21,942 nt of DNA from a virus. The notes beneath the pieces are model-generated. The model ran no database searches. It was given only the letters and a program-made list of their open reading frames with translations, and had not been told where the DNA came from. Position numbers and translations under genes: made by a program. The stretch covers positions 1-21,942 of the IMG/VR virus record IMGVR_UViG_3300011128_000189. One strand, given 5' to 3'. How positions within the stretch are numbered: the first letter of the stretch is position 1; each line of letters begins with the position of its first letter. Positions 6,829-14,153 of this stretch are shown in pieces.

Positions 6829-8476
6829 TTATAAAGTAGAACAACCAAGACAGTTTGCCCAAGGAGGGGTAGCAATGAAAGACCAAATGGAAATGAACTT
6901 TGGGAAAGCAGAAGCAGTAGACCCAGTATCAGGTAATGATGTACCCCCCGGCTCTCTACCTATAGAAGTACGTGATGATATTCCTGCACGTTTATCCGAA
7001 GGTGAATACGTTGTACCTGCTGATGTTGTTCGTTACTTTGGTGTAAGAGTTTTTGAACAAATGCGAGCAGAAGCAAAAATGGGCTTGCAACAGATGGATG
7101 CTGATGGTAGAATAGGCGGTGAGCCTATAGAGCCACAACAAGCACAACTTAGTGATGAGGACTTAAATAGTATTATTGAACAAGCAATGCAACAAGAACA
7201 GCCTATGATGGCTAATGAAGGTGGTGTTGTGGGTTATAAACACGGTGGGTATCATGCTCCTGATTACATTACAGATTTTTTAGGTGGCAGTTTATTTGGT
7301 GGTGATACTTCAGCAAATGAGTTTTATAATGCAGATGATTATAAGCCAACAACAGGTGAATACGGTACACCAGCAGCAGCAGCACCTGCAGTAACAGTAA
7401 ATGTTCCAGACCCTGTGTGTCCTCCCGGTCAAGTATACAACAGGGCAAACCAAATGTGTGTACCTAAAGAAGAGAGTGGTGGCGACGGTGGTGGCGGGGG
7501 TGGCGGGACCAAGACCACTGCTTCAACATCTTTTGGTCTAGATAAAGAGGGAAACTTTATAGACTTTACTGATCCAGAAGCCGTTTTAGAATATGCAAAA
7601 TCTTTTGACACGCCTGTATTAGGTGGCGCACTTGGTGACTCAGATACATTGAAACAAGTTAGTTTAGCAGGATCATTAGCGGGTATACCAGCAATAGGTG
7701 CTGTTGCAGGTCTAGCTTCTTTAGGTAATAAAATAGGTAGCACTGTTGATATTGCTGGACTAAGAGCAGCAAGAATGACTGCTGCTATTTATGGGCATGA
7801 TGATGTTGTTAAACAAATTGAGGGTGTGATTTCCGGCTATGAAGGAGGAACTGGATTTACTAAAGGTGGTAAGTTTGGTGATTCTATTACAACTAATGAT
7901 GGGGCTACGGGTCTCTTTGGAACAGGTTATGGTTATGGCTCAACAGCTAACGGTGTAACTAAAAAAGATATTAAGACTTTTATGAAGATGTATGATGACC
8001 CTAAAGCTGATAAAGCAAAACTAGAAAAATTGCGTGAAGAACTAGAGGCAACTTCTAGGGCGTCTAGGAAAGAAAGACTAGAAATTCTTTCAACACAATC
8101 AAGTAAGTCTGCAAAAGCAGAAGAGAAAAAACGTGAAGTTGCTGCTGAAAAAGCAGAACAAGCAGTAGCACAGGCAGCAGCAAACAAGGCTGCTCTAGAG
8201 AGAGTACAGCAAGTTCAAAAATACGTATATAATCAGGGGGATGGCGGCGGTAATGTTGGCGGGGGAGGTTCAGCAGGAAAATCATCTAAACCCGGCCAAG
8301 TTGGAGTTCCTTCTATGCCCACTCCTGAACCTTCCGTACAACCTAGTAAAAATGAAGAAACAGATTCTGATAGCTATGGAGGTACAAAAGACGATAGTGA
8401 CTATGGCGGCTATACAGGTTCTCCCGGCGGTAGAAACACCGGCGGCTTAGTACAGAAACGAAAAAAGAAGAAGTAA
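6821..8476 (+). CDS. Long low-complexity virion-associated protein
   Basis: ATG codons occur at 6815 and 6821. AAAGG (6807-6811) is better spaced for 6821 (551 residues). Layout by residue: N-terminal tail with QFAQGGVAMKD; a conserved block, EVRDDIPARLSEGEYVVPAD then VVRYFGVRVFEQ (49-80), that I recall from many marine phage proteins; a second GG motif NEGGVVGYKHGGYHAPDY (132-149); an Ala/Pro linker; a two-cysteine knuckle VCPPGQVYNRANQMC (199-213); a poly-Gly run; a hydrophobic Ala/Gly/Leu segment (278-323) that could touch membrane; a Lys/Glu coiled coil (382-468); and a Gly/Ser-rich tail ending GGLVQKRKKKK. Position between portal and scaffold suggests an internal or ejected virion protein. 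That role is inference. Confidence 0.78.
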   Translation: MADYKVEQPRQFAQGGVAMKDQMEMNFGKAEAVDPVSGNDVPPGSLPIEVRDDIPARLSEGEYVVPADVVRYFGVRVFEQMRAEAKMGLQQMDADGRIGGEPIEPQQAQLSDEDLNSIIEQAMQQEQPMMANEGGVVGYKHGGYHAPDYITDFLGGSLFGGDTSANEFYNADDYKPTTGEYGTPAAAAPAVTVNVPDPVCPPGQVYNRANQMCVPKEESGGDGGGGGGGTKTTASTSFGLDKEGNFIDFTDPEAVLEYAKSFDTPVLGGALGDSDTLKQVSLAGSLAGIPAIGAVAGLASLGNKIGSTVDIAGLRAARMTAAIYGHDDVVKQIEGVISGYEGGTGFTKGGKFGDSITTNDGATGLFGTGYGYGSTANGVTKKDIKTFMKMYDDPKADKAKLEKLREELEATSRASRKERLEILSTQSSKSAKAEEKKREVAAEKAEQAVAQAAANKAALERVQQVQKYVYNQGDGGGNVGGGGSAGKSSKPGQVGVPSMPTPEPSVQPSKNEETDSDSYGGTKDDSDYGGYTGSPGGRNTGGLVQKRKKKK

Positions 8477-8488
8477 CAATAAGGCTAC

Positions 8489-8502
8489 CCAGCTACGGCT
8501 GG
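8489..8502 (+). other. Stem-loop with UACG tetraloop in the gap before the scaffold gene
   Basis: In the 46-base gap between two genes, CCAGC and GCTGG form a 5-base-pair stem closing a TACG loop. In RNA, C(UACG)G is an unusually stable tetraloop. No T-run follows (CCCCAATATAAGG), so it is not a normal intrinsic terminator. It may act as an RNA processing or stability element between the portal-side and scaffold genes. The AAGGA ribosome binding site of the scaffold gene lies a little further on. Confidence 0.5.
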
Positions 8503-8522
8503 CCCCAATATAAGGAAACAAT

Positions 8523-9392
8523 ATGCCTGAACTACAAACTATGGAATCACCAAAAACTGCAGGGTTCGTAAACCCTAACCACAATAACCGTAACCGTGGG
8601 CGGATTGAAGAAAACGAAAAGGAAATCCAAGAACTTGAGGGTAAACCCCAAGAGGAAGAAGAAGTAGCAGTAGAAGCTACTGAAGAAGATGCTGAGGATA
8701 AAGACCTTAGCCGTGAAGAAAAATCTTTTAAGAAACGTTACGGTGATGTACGGCGTCACTTACAACAAAAAGAAAAAGAGTGGGATGAAAAGTTTACTGC
8801 ACTAGAAGCCCGTCTAGGTCAGGAAAACATTCGGCCCCCTAAATCAGATGAAGACATTGAGACATGGGCTGCAGAGTACCCTGATGTAGCAAGCATTGTA
8901 GAAACTATTGCTGCTAAGAAAGCTCAAGAAATGTTTAGCAAAGCAGAAGATCGTCTGCAAAAACTAGATGCTAAAGAAGCTGAAATGTCACGATCAACTG
9001 CAGAACAAGATATACGTTCTGCTCACCCTGACTTTGATAAACTGCGTGAGGCTGATAAGTTTCATGACTGGGTTGATGATCAACCTAAGTGGGTACAAGA
9101 TGCCCTTTATGAAAACTCAGACGATGCAGCTTCAGTAATTCGTGTCATTGATCTATACAAAGTAGACAATGGTATGACTAAGAGTGACTATGCAGCAAAA
9201 CGTAAGGCTGCTGCTGGTACCGTTAAGAAAGGCTCTAAAGCCAAGATTGACGCAGAAGATACTGCAGGTTCCTTTACGGAATCTCAGATTGCTAAAATGT
9301 CTGCACAAGAATATGAGAAGCAGGAAGAAGCAATTACTAATGCAATTAGGTCAGGTAAATTTATTTATGATTTATCTGGTAATGCACGTTAA
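8523..9392 (+). CDS. Head scaffolding protein
   Basis: A 289-residue acidic, helical protein lying between the portal region and the major capsid gene, the standard place for a scaffold. Residues 30-60 are almost all Glu/Asp; residues 64-100 form a charged coiled coil (EEKSFKKRYGDVRRHLQQKE); the middle has WAAEYPDVASIVETIAAKKA (about 114-133). The C-terminal part is rich in Lys then acidic and ends with a short helical-looking tail (AITNAIRSGKFIYDLSGN), the region which in other scaffolds contacts the capsid protein. Scaffolds co-assemble with the coat and leave the prohead before packaging. There is no protease motif. AAGGA precedes the ATG. Recognition is by composition and position, with no close family memory. 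Confidence 0.83.
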   Translation: MPELQTMESPKTAGFVNPNHNNRNRGRIEENEKEIQELEGKPQEEEEVAVEATEEDAEDKDLSREEKSFKKRYGDVRRHLQQKEKEWDEKFTALEARLGQENIRPPKSDEDIETWAAEYPDVASIVETIAAKKAQEMFSKAEDRLQKLDAKEAEMSRSTAEQDIRSAHPDFDKLREADKFHDWVDDQPKWVQDALYENSDDAASVIRVIDLYKVDNGMTKSDYAAKRKAAAGTVKKGSKAKIDAEDTAGSFTESQIAKMSAQEYEKQEEAITNAIRSGKFIYDLSGNAR

Positions 9393-9399
9393 TATACAC

Positions 9400-9427
9400 T
9401 TGACAAATATAAATTTGTTAGTATAAC
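9400..9427 (+). promoter_or_regulatory. Sigma70-type promoter for the capsid gene
   Basis: TTGACA (9400-9405) is a perfect -35 box and TATAAC (9422-9427) is a good -10 box, 16 bases apart. It lies in the largest non-coding gap of the window, directly after the scaffold stop, and would start a transcript of about 205 bases before the capsid ATG. It is the best promoter candidate I see. This fits the need for very high capsid expression and suggests that host RNA polymerase is used. A partial palindrome covers the spacer. Confidence 0.7.
9403..9418. promoter_or_regulatory. Palindrome in the promoter spacer, possible operator
   Basis: ACAAAT (9403-9408) and ATTTGT (9413-9418) form a 6-base inverted repeat separated by 4 bases, overlapping the end of the -35 box and most of the spacer. 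A protein dimer bound here would block RNA polymerase. AT-rich sequence makes such palindromes fairly common, so this is only a candidate. Confidence 0.3.
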
Positions 9428-9429
9428 TA

Positions 9430-9623
9430 GGGGTTAGTATTCAGAAGCCACCATTAGGTCTACCTTCTTTACTAACCCCCCCACTAAAGCTTAAACAAAC
9501 TAACTAAGACTACCTGTATTAAGTATAGGCCCGTACTTAGATTGACCGGCCAGTTAATCATAGTATGCACCCTAGAAAACAATCAGCCTCTTCAGATAAT
9601 GTTTAGCTCAACAAAGCCTAAAC
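9430..9623 (+). promoter_or_regulatory. Structured capsid-gene leader with four hairpins
   Basis: Perfect or near-perfect inverted repeats occur in series: GGGGTTAGT (9430-9438) with ACTAACCCC (9471-9479), containing a nested AGAAG/CTTCT; TAAGTA (9520-9525) with TACTTA (9534-9539); GATTGAC (9540-9546) with GTTAATC (9553-9559, one G-U pair); and GTTTAG (9601-9606) with CTAAAC (9618-9623). The last ends just before the AGGAGG ribosome binding site (9629-9634). An alternative hairpin CCTGTA/TATAGG (9513-9529) competes with the second. The first lies at the expected 5' end of the transcript and could protect it from decay. No T-run follows any of them, so they are not clear terminators. Confidence 0.5.
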
Positions 9624-9641
9624 TTTATAGGAGGATTCATT

Positions 9642-10715
9642 ATGGCTTTTACAACCGCATCAGGTCATGGGAATTTACCAAACGGTAACTTTAGTCCCAT
9701 CATCTATTCCAAAAAAGTACAACTTGCTTTCCGCAAGAGTACTGTATGTGGCGATATTACTAACTCTGATTATTTCGGTGAAATTTCAGCTCAAGGTGAT
9801 ACCGTCAAAATTATTAAAGAACCAGAAATTTCGGTATCTGAGTATGCACGTGGCACAACTGTCACAGCACAAGACTTGGATGACGAGGATTTTTCTTTGG
9901 TAGTAGACAAAGCTAACTACTTTGCTTTTAAAATGGATGACATTGAAGAAGCTCATAGCCACGTCAACTTTATGGACCTTGCAACCAACCGTGCTGCATA
10001 CCGTCTTGCTGACCAACATGACCAAGAAGTTCTTGCGTATATGTCTGGTTACAAACAGACTTCTTTGCACACCCAAGGTTCTGCATTAAATACAACTGTT
10101 AATGGTACTAAAGCAGTATCAACTGCTGGTTCTAACGAACTGCTTTCCTCTATGCAACTGCATAAGGATGACTTTGGCAACATCACTACAAGCTCTGCAG
10201 GAACACACTCTATTCCTCTGGCTGCACGTTTGCCCGGTGCTACTGCACTCCCAGATGAAACGGCTTCACCAGCAATGGTTGTTGCTCGTATGGCTCGTTT
10301 GCTTGATCAACAACAAGTTGACAAACAAGGGCGTTGGATTGTAGTTGATCCAGTATTCATGGAAATTCTTGCTGATGAAGATTCACGCTTTATGAATGCA
10401 GACTTCGGTGAATCAGGTGGACTTCGTAATGGGTTGACCATTAACAACTTCCACGGCTTCCGTGTATATTCTTCGTCTAACCTACCAGCGGTAGGTACTG
10501 GACCGGGAACTACTGGTACTGCCAACCAATTGACTAACTTCGGTGTTATCGTAGCTGGTCATGATTCTGCTGTAGCAACTGCAGAGCAAATCAATAAAAC
10601 AGAATCATATCGTGACCCTGACAGCTTTGCTGACATTGTTCGTGGTATGCATCTATACGGTCGTAAGATTCTTCGTCCTGAAGCAATCGTTACCGCCCGT
10701 TATAACGCAGCGTAA
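9642..10715 (+). CDS. Major capsid protein
   Basis: A 357-residue protein, the usual length for an HK97-fold or P22-like coat. It forms the icosahedral shell around the scaffold and DNA. An ideal AGGAGG ribosome binding site (9629-9634) lies 7 bases before the ATG. Residues 18-60 look like the N-arm and first strands. TVTAQDLDDEDFSLVVDKAN (73-92) and DIEEAHSHVNFMDLATNRAA (100-119) followed by YRLADQHDQEVLAYMSGY are the long-helix 'spine' part typical of these coats. The middle (about 195-275) is a peripheral domain with 'WIVVDPVFMEILADED'. The C-terminal part returns to strands (GFRVYSSSNLPAVGTG) and ends ILRPEAIVTARYNAA. The family is known from marine podovirus-like phages. The DNA is less AT-rich at codon third positions than some of its neighbours, which fits high expression. 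Confidence 0.93.
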   Translation: MAFTTASGHGNLPNGNFSPIIYSKKVQLAFRKSTVCGDITNSDYFGEISAQGDTVKIIKEPEISVSEYARGTTVTAQDLDDEDFSLVVDKANYFAFKMDDIEEAHSHVNFMDLATNRAAYRLADQHDQEVLAYMSGYKQTSLHTQGSALNTTVNGTKAVSTAGSNELLSSMQLHKDDFGNITTSSAGTHSIPLAARLPGATALPDETASPAMVVARMARLLDQQQVDKQGRWIVVDPVFMEILADEDSRFMNADFGESGGLRNGLTINNFHGFRVYSSSNLPAVGTGPGTTGTANQLTNFGVIVAGHDSAVATAEQINKTESYRDPDSFADIVRGMHLYGRKILRPEAIVTARYNAA

Positions 10716-10729
10716 GGGAGGCATAAAAC

Positions 10730-11215
10730 ATGGCACTTGGTGATAATACACTTCAATCGGCACGTGGTAACACACAACGTGGACGTAATCCTTACATGGT
10801 ACAGACTGTACTCAATCTGGCAACTGCTTTGTCTGACAAAGGCTCTGCTCTTGCAGCGGCTGATGTTATTCCAGTAATTGCTATCCCTAAAGGGAACATG
10901 GTTCTTAATGCAGGTATTGAAGTAGATACCGCTAGTGATGGTTCTACCTTCACTGTGGACCTTGGTATGGTTGACGCTGATGTATTTGTTGATGGCTTTG
11001 ATGCTACTTCAGCCGCTGCTGTTGTTGCACAAAATCCAGCAGCATACCAGCCCGTAATGGCTGTTGCAAATGACAACATTGACCTAACTATTGCTACACT
11101 TTCTGGTGGTGCAGTAAGTACAGGTAAGTTGCGTATCTGGGCAGTTATGATGGACTGTTCTGATATGGGTCAAGACATGACTGCTAATGAAGTAGGTCGT
11201 GACTACTTAGCTTAA
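10730..11215 (+). CDS. Probable head decoration/structural protein
   Basis: A 161-residue protein located 14 bases after the capsid gene, with GGGAGG as ribosome binding site. It has a basic N-terminal tail (SARGNTQRGRNPYMVQTVLN, 9-28), then a series of short beta strands with a clear jelly-roll-like pattern: VIPVIAIPKGNMVLNAGIEV (46-65), STFTVDLGMVDADVFVDGFD (72-91), and later LRIWAVMMDCSDMG (about 136-149). Proteins of this type regularly follow the coat gene in marine phages and are thought to be capsid decoration or head-fibre proteins. The intrinsic terminator at 11226 follows it, so coat and this gene probably form a transcription unit. The specific role is inferred. Confidence 0.75.
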   Translation: MALGDNTLQSARGNTQRGRNPYMVQTVLNLATALSDKGSALAAADVIPVIAIPKGNMVLNAGIEVDTASDGSTFTVDLGMVDADVFVDGFDATSAAAVVAQNPAAYQPVMAVANDNIDLTIATLSGGAVSTGKLRIWAVMMDCSDMGQDMTANEVGRDYLA

Positions 11216-11225
11216 ATACACATAG

Positions 11226-11256
11226 GGGGCTGGCTTTAGGTTGGCCCCTTGTTTCT
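11226..11256 (+). terminator. Intrinsic terminator after the capsid unit
   Basis: GGGGCTGGC (11226-11234) pairs with GTTGGCCCC (11240-11248) as a 9-base-pair stem (three G-U pairs) with a 5-base loop, followed by TTGTTTCT (11249-11256). It lies in the 57-base gap after the decoration gene and would end or reduce transcription from the capsid promoter. The wobble pairs and the interrupted T-run suggest partial readthrough to the tail genes, which have no clear promoter of their own here. Confidence 0.7.
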
Positions 11257-11272
11257 AAACTAAGGATAGATA

Positions 11273-11995
11273 ATGTCTACTTTTATTAACTTAACCAATG
11301 AACTTTTGCGAAGATTGAACGAGGTTCAAATTGACCAAGCTGACTTTGGTTCGGTTAAGAATGTGCAAGCACTAGCAAAAGATGCTATTAACTCTTCCTT
11401 AAGAGAACTTTTACAAGATGCTCAAGAGTGGCCTTTTACCTTAACTACATATGAACAAACATTAGTTTCAGGAACAAAAGTTTATAATTTTCCTGCAGAC
11501 TATTCTAAAGCTGATTGGGATACTTTTTATATTAAACAGCTTACTTCTAAAAATAACAACCCACAAAAACTAAACCTCATTACCTATGATCAGTATTTAA
11601 CTAGTCATAGAAGTGGAGAGGATACTAGTGGTACAGGTGGGTATACTAACCCTTTAAATGTTTACATGACACAAGACACTAAGTTTGGTGTTACCCCTAT
11701 TCCAGACGACTCCTATGTAGTAGAGTACAGATACTGGAAATACCCAGCAGACTTAGTTGCATATAGTGATACAGCAGTAGTACCTGATAGATTTAAACAC
11801 GTAGTTATTGATGGTGCAATGATGTACATGATGAGCTTTAGATCTAATGATCAATCCTCAGAACTTCACAAAGAGAAATTTCAAGACGGAATAAAAATGA
11901 TGAGAAGACTTTTTGTAGATCAATCTGTAAATGTTATTTCTACCATGCTAATTCCTGCTGGTGGAACTTCTGTTTTTAAATCTAATGTAATATAA
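11273..11995 (+). CDS. Tail tubular / head-tail adaptor-like protein
   Basis: A 240-residue protein with AAGGAT upstream of the ATG. The N-terminal helix region 'LTNELLRRLNEVQID' (7-21) and 'AKDAINSSLRELLQDAQEWP' (35-54) is followed by strands 'TYEQTLVSGTKVYNFPADYS'. The later part has 'VVEYRYWKYPADLVAYSDTA' (about 148-167), 'VPDRFKHVVIDGAMMYMMSF' (about 169-188) and a helical section with 'KFQDGIKMMRRLFVDQ'. This order (helices, strands, Y-rich strands, long helix) fits podovirus tail tubular protein A / connector adaptor proteins that bind below the portal. Gene position, directly upstream of the tail-tube B-like gene, supports this. No catalytic role is expected. Confidence 0.75.
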   Translation: MSTFINLTNELLRRLNEVQIDQADFGSVKNVQALAKDAINSSLRELLQDAQEWPFTLTTYEQTLVSGTKVYNFPADYSKADWDTFYIKQLTSKNNNPQKLNLITYDQYLTSHRSGEDTSGTGGYTNPLNVYMTQDTKFGVTPIPDDSYVVEYRYWKYPADLVAYSDTAVVPDRFKHVVIDGAMMYMMSFRSNDQSSELHKEKFQDGIKMMRRLFVDQSVNVISTMLIPAGGTSVFKSNVI

Positions 11996-11996
11996 T

Positions 11997-14150
11997 ATGG
12001 CAGATCAACTACAAACATTTGCTGCAGTTTGTGCCGGGGGTCTTGTAACTAATGTTGATCCTATCACACAATCTACTCAAATGCCGGGAAGTGCTATAAG
12101 CCTAATTAATATGGAGCCTTCACTAGAAGGTGGGTACAGACGTATTAGTGGATTTTCTAATGGTTACGGCACAGTTTCTGGCACAGGTAAAATACTTGGT
12201 CTTACTGTTAATGGGGAAATAAAACAAGGTATCTTTGCTACACGTGAGCCTTCTTCTGGAAGCAATTACCTACATTGGTACAATCACTATTACACAGTAG
12301 TAGTAACAGACAATCAATCTGCTAGTTTTACTATAGGTGAAACTGTAACTGCTGTAGTAAGTTCTTCTGATAGCTCTAGTACAGGTATTACTGCTACTGT
12401 TATTTCTAAGACAGCTAACGGATCAGGAAACTCTATAGTATTAAACCTTGGCAGACTACCTTCTTCTGTTTATGCCTCTGGTAATGTTTTAACAGGGGGA
12501 ACATCTACTCACTCAAGTACTGTAGTAGGAACACCTACTGTTATTGGGTGGAATGCAGTAGATAGCTCTTTTGTAGCAAATGATCCAGATGGAGTATGTG
12601 CTACACAAACAACAAGTGGAGCAGCTAATCTTAATTTAAATGGTGCGTTAGCAGACAGTGGGACTATTAACTTTTACACTGCTGCTTCATTACAACCAAG
12701 AAAACTAACTATAACTGGGTTAGTAAGTAATGATAACTCTGGTGTGACCTTTACTATAACAGGTACAGATTCATCTGATGTTGCACAGACAGAAGCTATT
12801 GCTGGTCCTAATGGTGCCGTTACTGTAAGTAGTACAAAGTATTTTAAAACTATTACACAAATAGCTGCAGACGGTGCAGTTACAGGAAACATTACAGCAG
12901 GTTCTGGTGCAGGTGAATATAGACCTACTAACCCTAGCTTTACTGGTATAGACATTGTAAGGTTTTCAAAGCACAACTGGTTTGAAGAAATACTAATACT
13001 TACTGATGGTGTAAATCAAGCCGCTAAATATAATGGTACAGACTACGTAAAGTTATACCATGTAAATGCACCTGCTGCTCCAAAGTTTTCTAGTGCTTTT
13101 GCAAACCATTTGTTTTTAGCTGGGGATTCTACTTACCCTTTTAATTTGTATTTTTCTTCCCCTTTAAATGATACAGACTTTGACCCTGCTAATGGTGCTG
13201 GGGTAATTAATGTAGGCTTTTCTATTACCCAAATTATTGGGTTCCGTAATCAACTATATATCTTTGGTCAAAATTCTATTAAAAGGTTGGTAGGAGATAA
13301 CTACTCTAACTTCTTACTTGAAAATGTTACTAATGACTTAGGTTGCATAGCATCAGATAGTGTGGTAGAATTTGGTGGTGATATTATCTTCTTGGGGCCG
13401 GATGGTATCCGTCCAGTATCAGGTACAAACAGAATTGGTGACGTTGAACTTGAAACTGTTTCCAGAGAAATACAGAAAACTTTTGAAAACTACTCAATCA
13501 ACGAAGATGTAACAAAACTTAAAGCTGTTGTTGTAAGAAGAAAATCACAATTTAGACTATTCTTTGAAGCTAACACTTCTCTTTCTCTTATAGGAGCTAT
13601 CCGTAAAAGCCCCACTGCTCAGTCTACTTTTGAATACAGTCAACTTGTAGGTATAGAAGCTACTGCTGTAGCTAGTGGCTACATAGGACAGTTTGAGTTT
13701 GTACTTCATGGTGATAGTGCGGGTGGGGTACATAGACAAGAAACAGGTAATAATTTTAATGGGTCTGATATTTTAAGTGTTTATCAAACCCCCTATTATT
13801 TTATGGGGGATACAGACATAAGAAAAATATTTTATAAGGTTAAAACTTACCTTAAAACAGAAGGTGAAACAGAAATTTCTTTAGGTATTAATTACAACTT
13901 TGGTGATTCAGAGATAGCTACTCCTTCTAGCTTTACCCTTACAACAGCAGGGGCTGCAGTAACTTTTGATGATCTAGGTACAACTTATGACGAAACAGAT
14001 ATCTATGATGGCAACCCTTCGCCAATAAAAAGCACTTCAATTAGTGGGTCAGGAGATTCAATCTCTATGACTTACGTTACAAATAACACAAGTCCTAGCC
14101 ACACTATTCAAGCGGTTACGGTGACTTACGGATTAGGTGATAGGAGATAA
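11997..14150 (+). CDS. Tail tubular B / stabilization-like protein with inserted domains
   Basis: A 717-residue mostly beta protein that starts 2 bases after the previous stop with no clear ribosome binding site, so it is probably translationally coupled. The core resembles tail-tube B or P22 gp10-type tail proteins: 'SLEGGYRRISGFSNGYG' near the start, and in the second half 'FANHLFLAGDS', 'GFRNQLYIFGQNSIKRL' and 'GCIASDSVVEFGGDIIFLGP' then DGIRPVSG, a propeller-like core. Two Thr/Ser/Gly-rich segments interrupt it: residues about 100-185 (FTIGETVTAVVSSSDSSSTG) and about 231-303, with RKLTITG and TKYFKTITQIAADGAVTGNI. I recall the second as a mobile domain found in diverse marine phage structural proteins. 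The protein most likely extends the tail below the adaptor. Confidence 0.78.
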   Translation: MADQLQTFAAVCAGGLVTNVDPITQSTQMPGSAISLINMEPSLEGGYRRISGFSNGYGTVSGTGKILGLTVNGEIKQGIFATREPSSGSNYLHWYNHYYTVVVTDNQSASFTIGETVTAVVSSSDSSSTGITATVISKTANGSGNSIVLNLGRLPSSVYASGNVLTGGTSTHSSTVVGTPTVIGWNAVDSSFVANDPDGVCATQTTSGAANLNLNGALADSGTINFYTAASLQPRKLTITGLVSNDNSGVTFTITGTDSSDVAQTEAIAGPNGAVTVSSTKYFKTITQIAADGAVTGNITAGSGAGEYRPTNPSFTGIDIVRFSKHNWFEEILILTDGVNQAAKYNGTDYVKLYHVNAPAAPKFSSAFANHLFLAGDSTYPFNLYFSSPLNDTDFDPANGAGVINVGFSITQIIGFRNQLYIFGQNSIKRLVGDNYSNFLLENVTNDLGCIASDSVVEFGGDIIFLGPDGIRPVSGTNRIGDVELETVSREIQKTFENYSINEDVTKLKAVVVRRKSQFRLFFEANTSLSLIGAIRKSPTAQSTFEYSQLVGIEATAVASGYIGQFEFVLHGDSAGGVHRQETGNNFNGSDILSVYQTPYYFMGDTDIRKIFYKVKTYLKTEGETEISLGINYNFGDSEIATPSSFTLTTAGAAVTFDDLGTTYDETDIYDGNPSPIKSTSISGSGDSISMTYVTNNTSPSHTIQAVTVTYGLGDRR

Positions 14151-14153
14151 CAC

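Noticed and set aside
9542-9569. Second promoter (TTGACC, 16 bases, TATGCA) in the capsid leader
   Set aside because: The -10 match is poor and the -35 is within a hairpin; the promoter at 9400 is much better.
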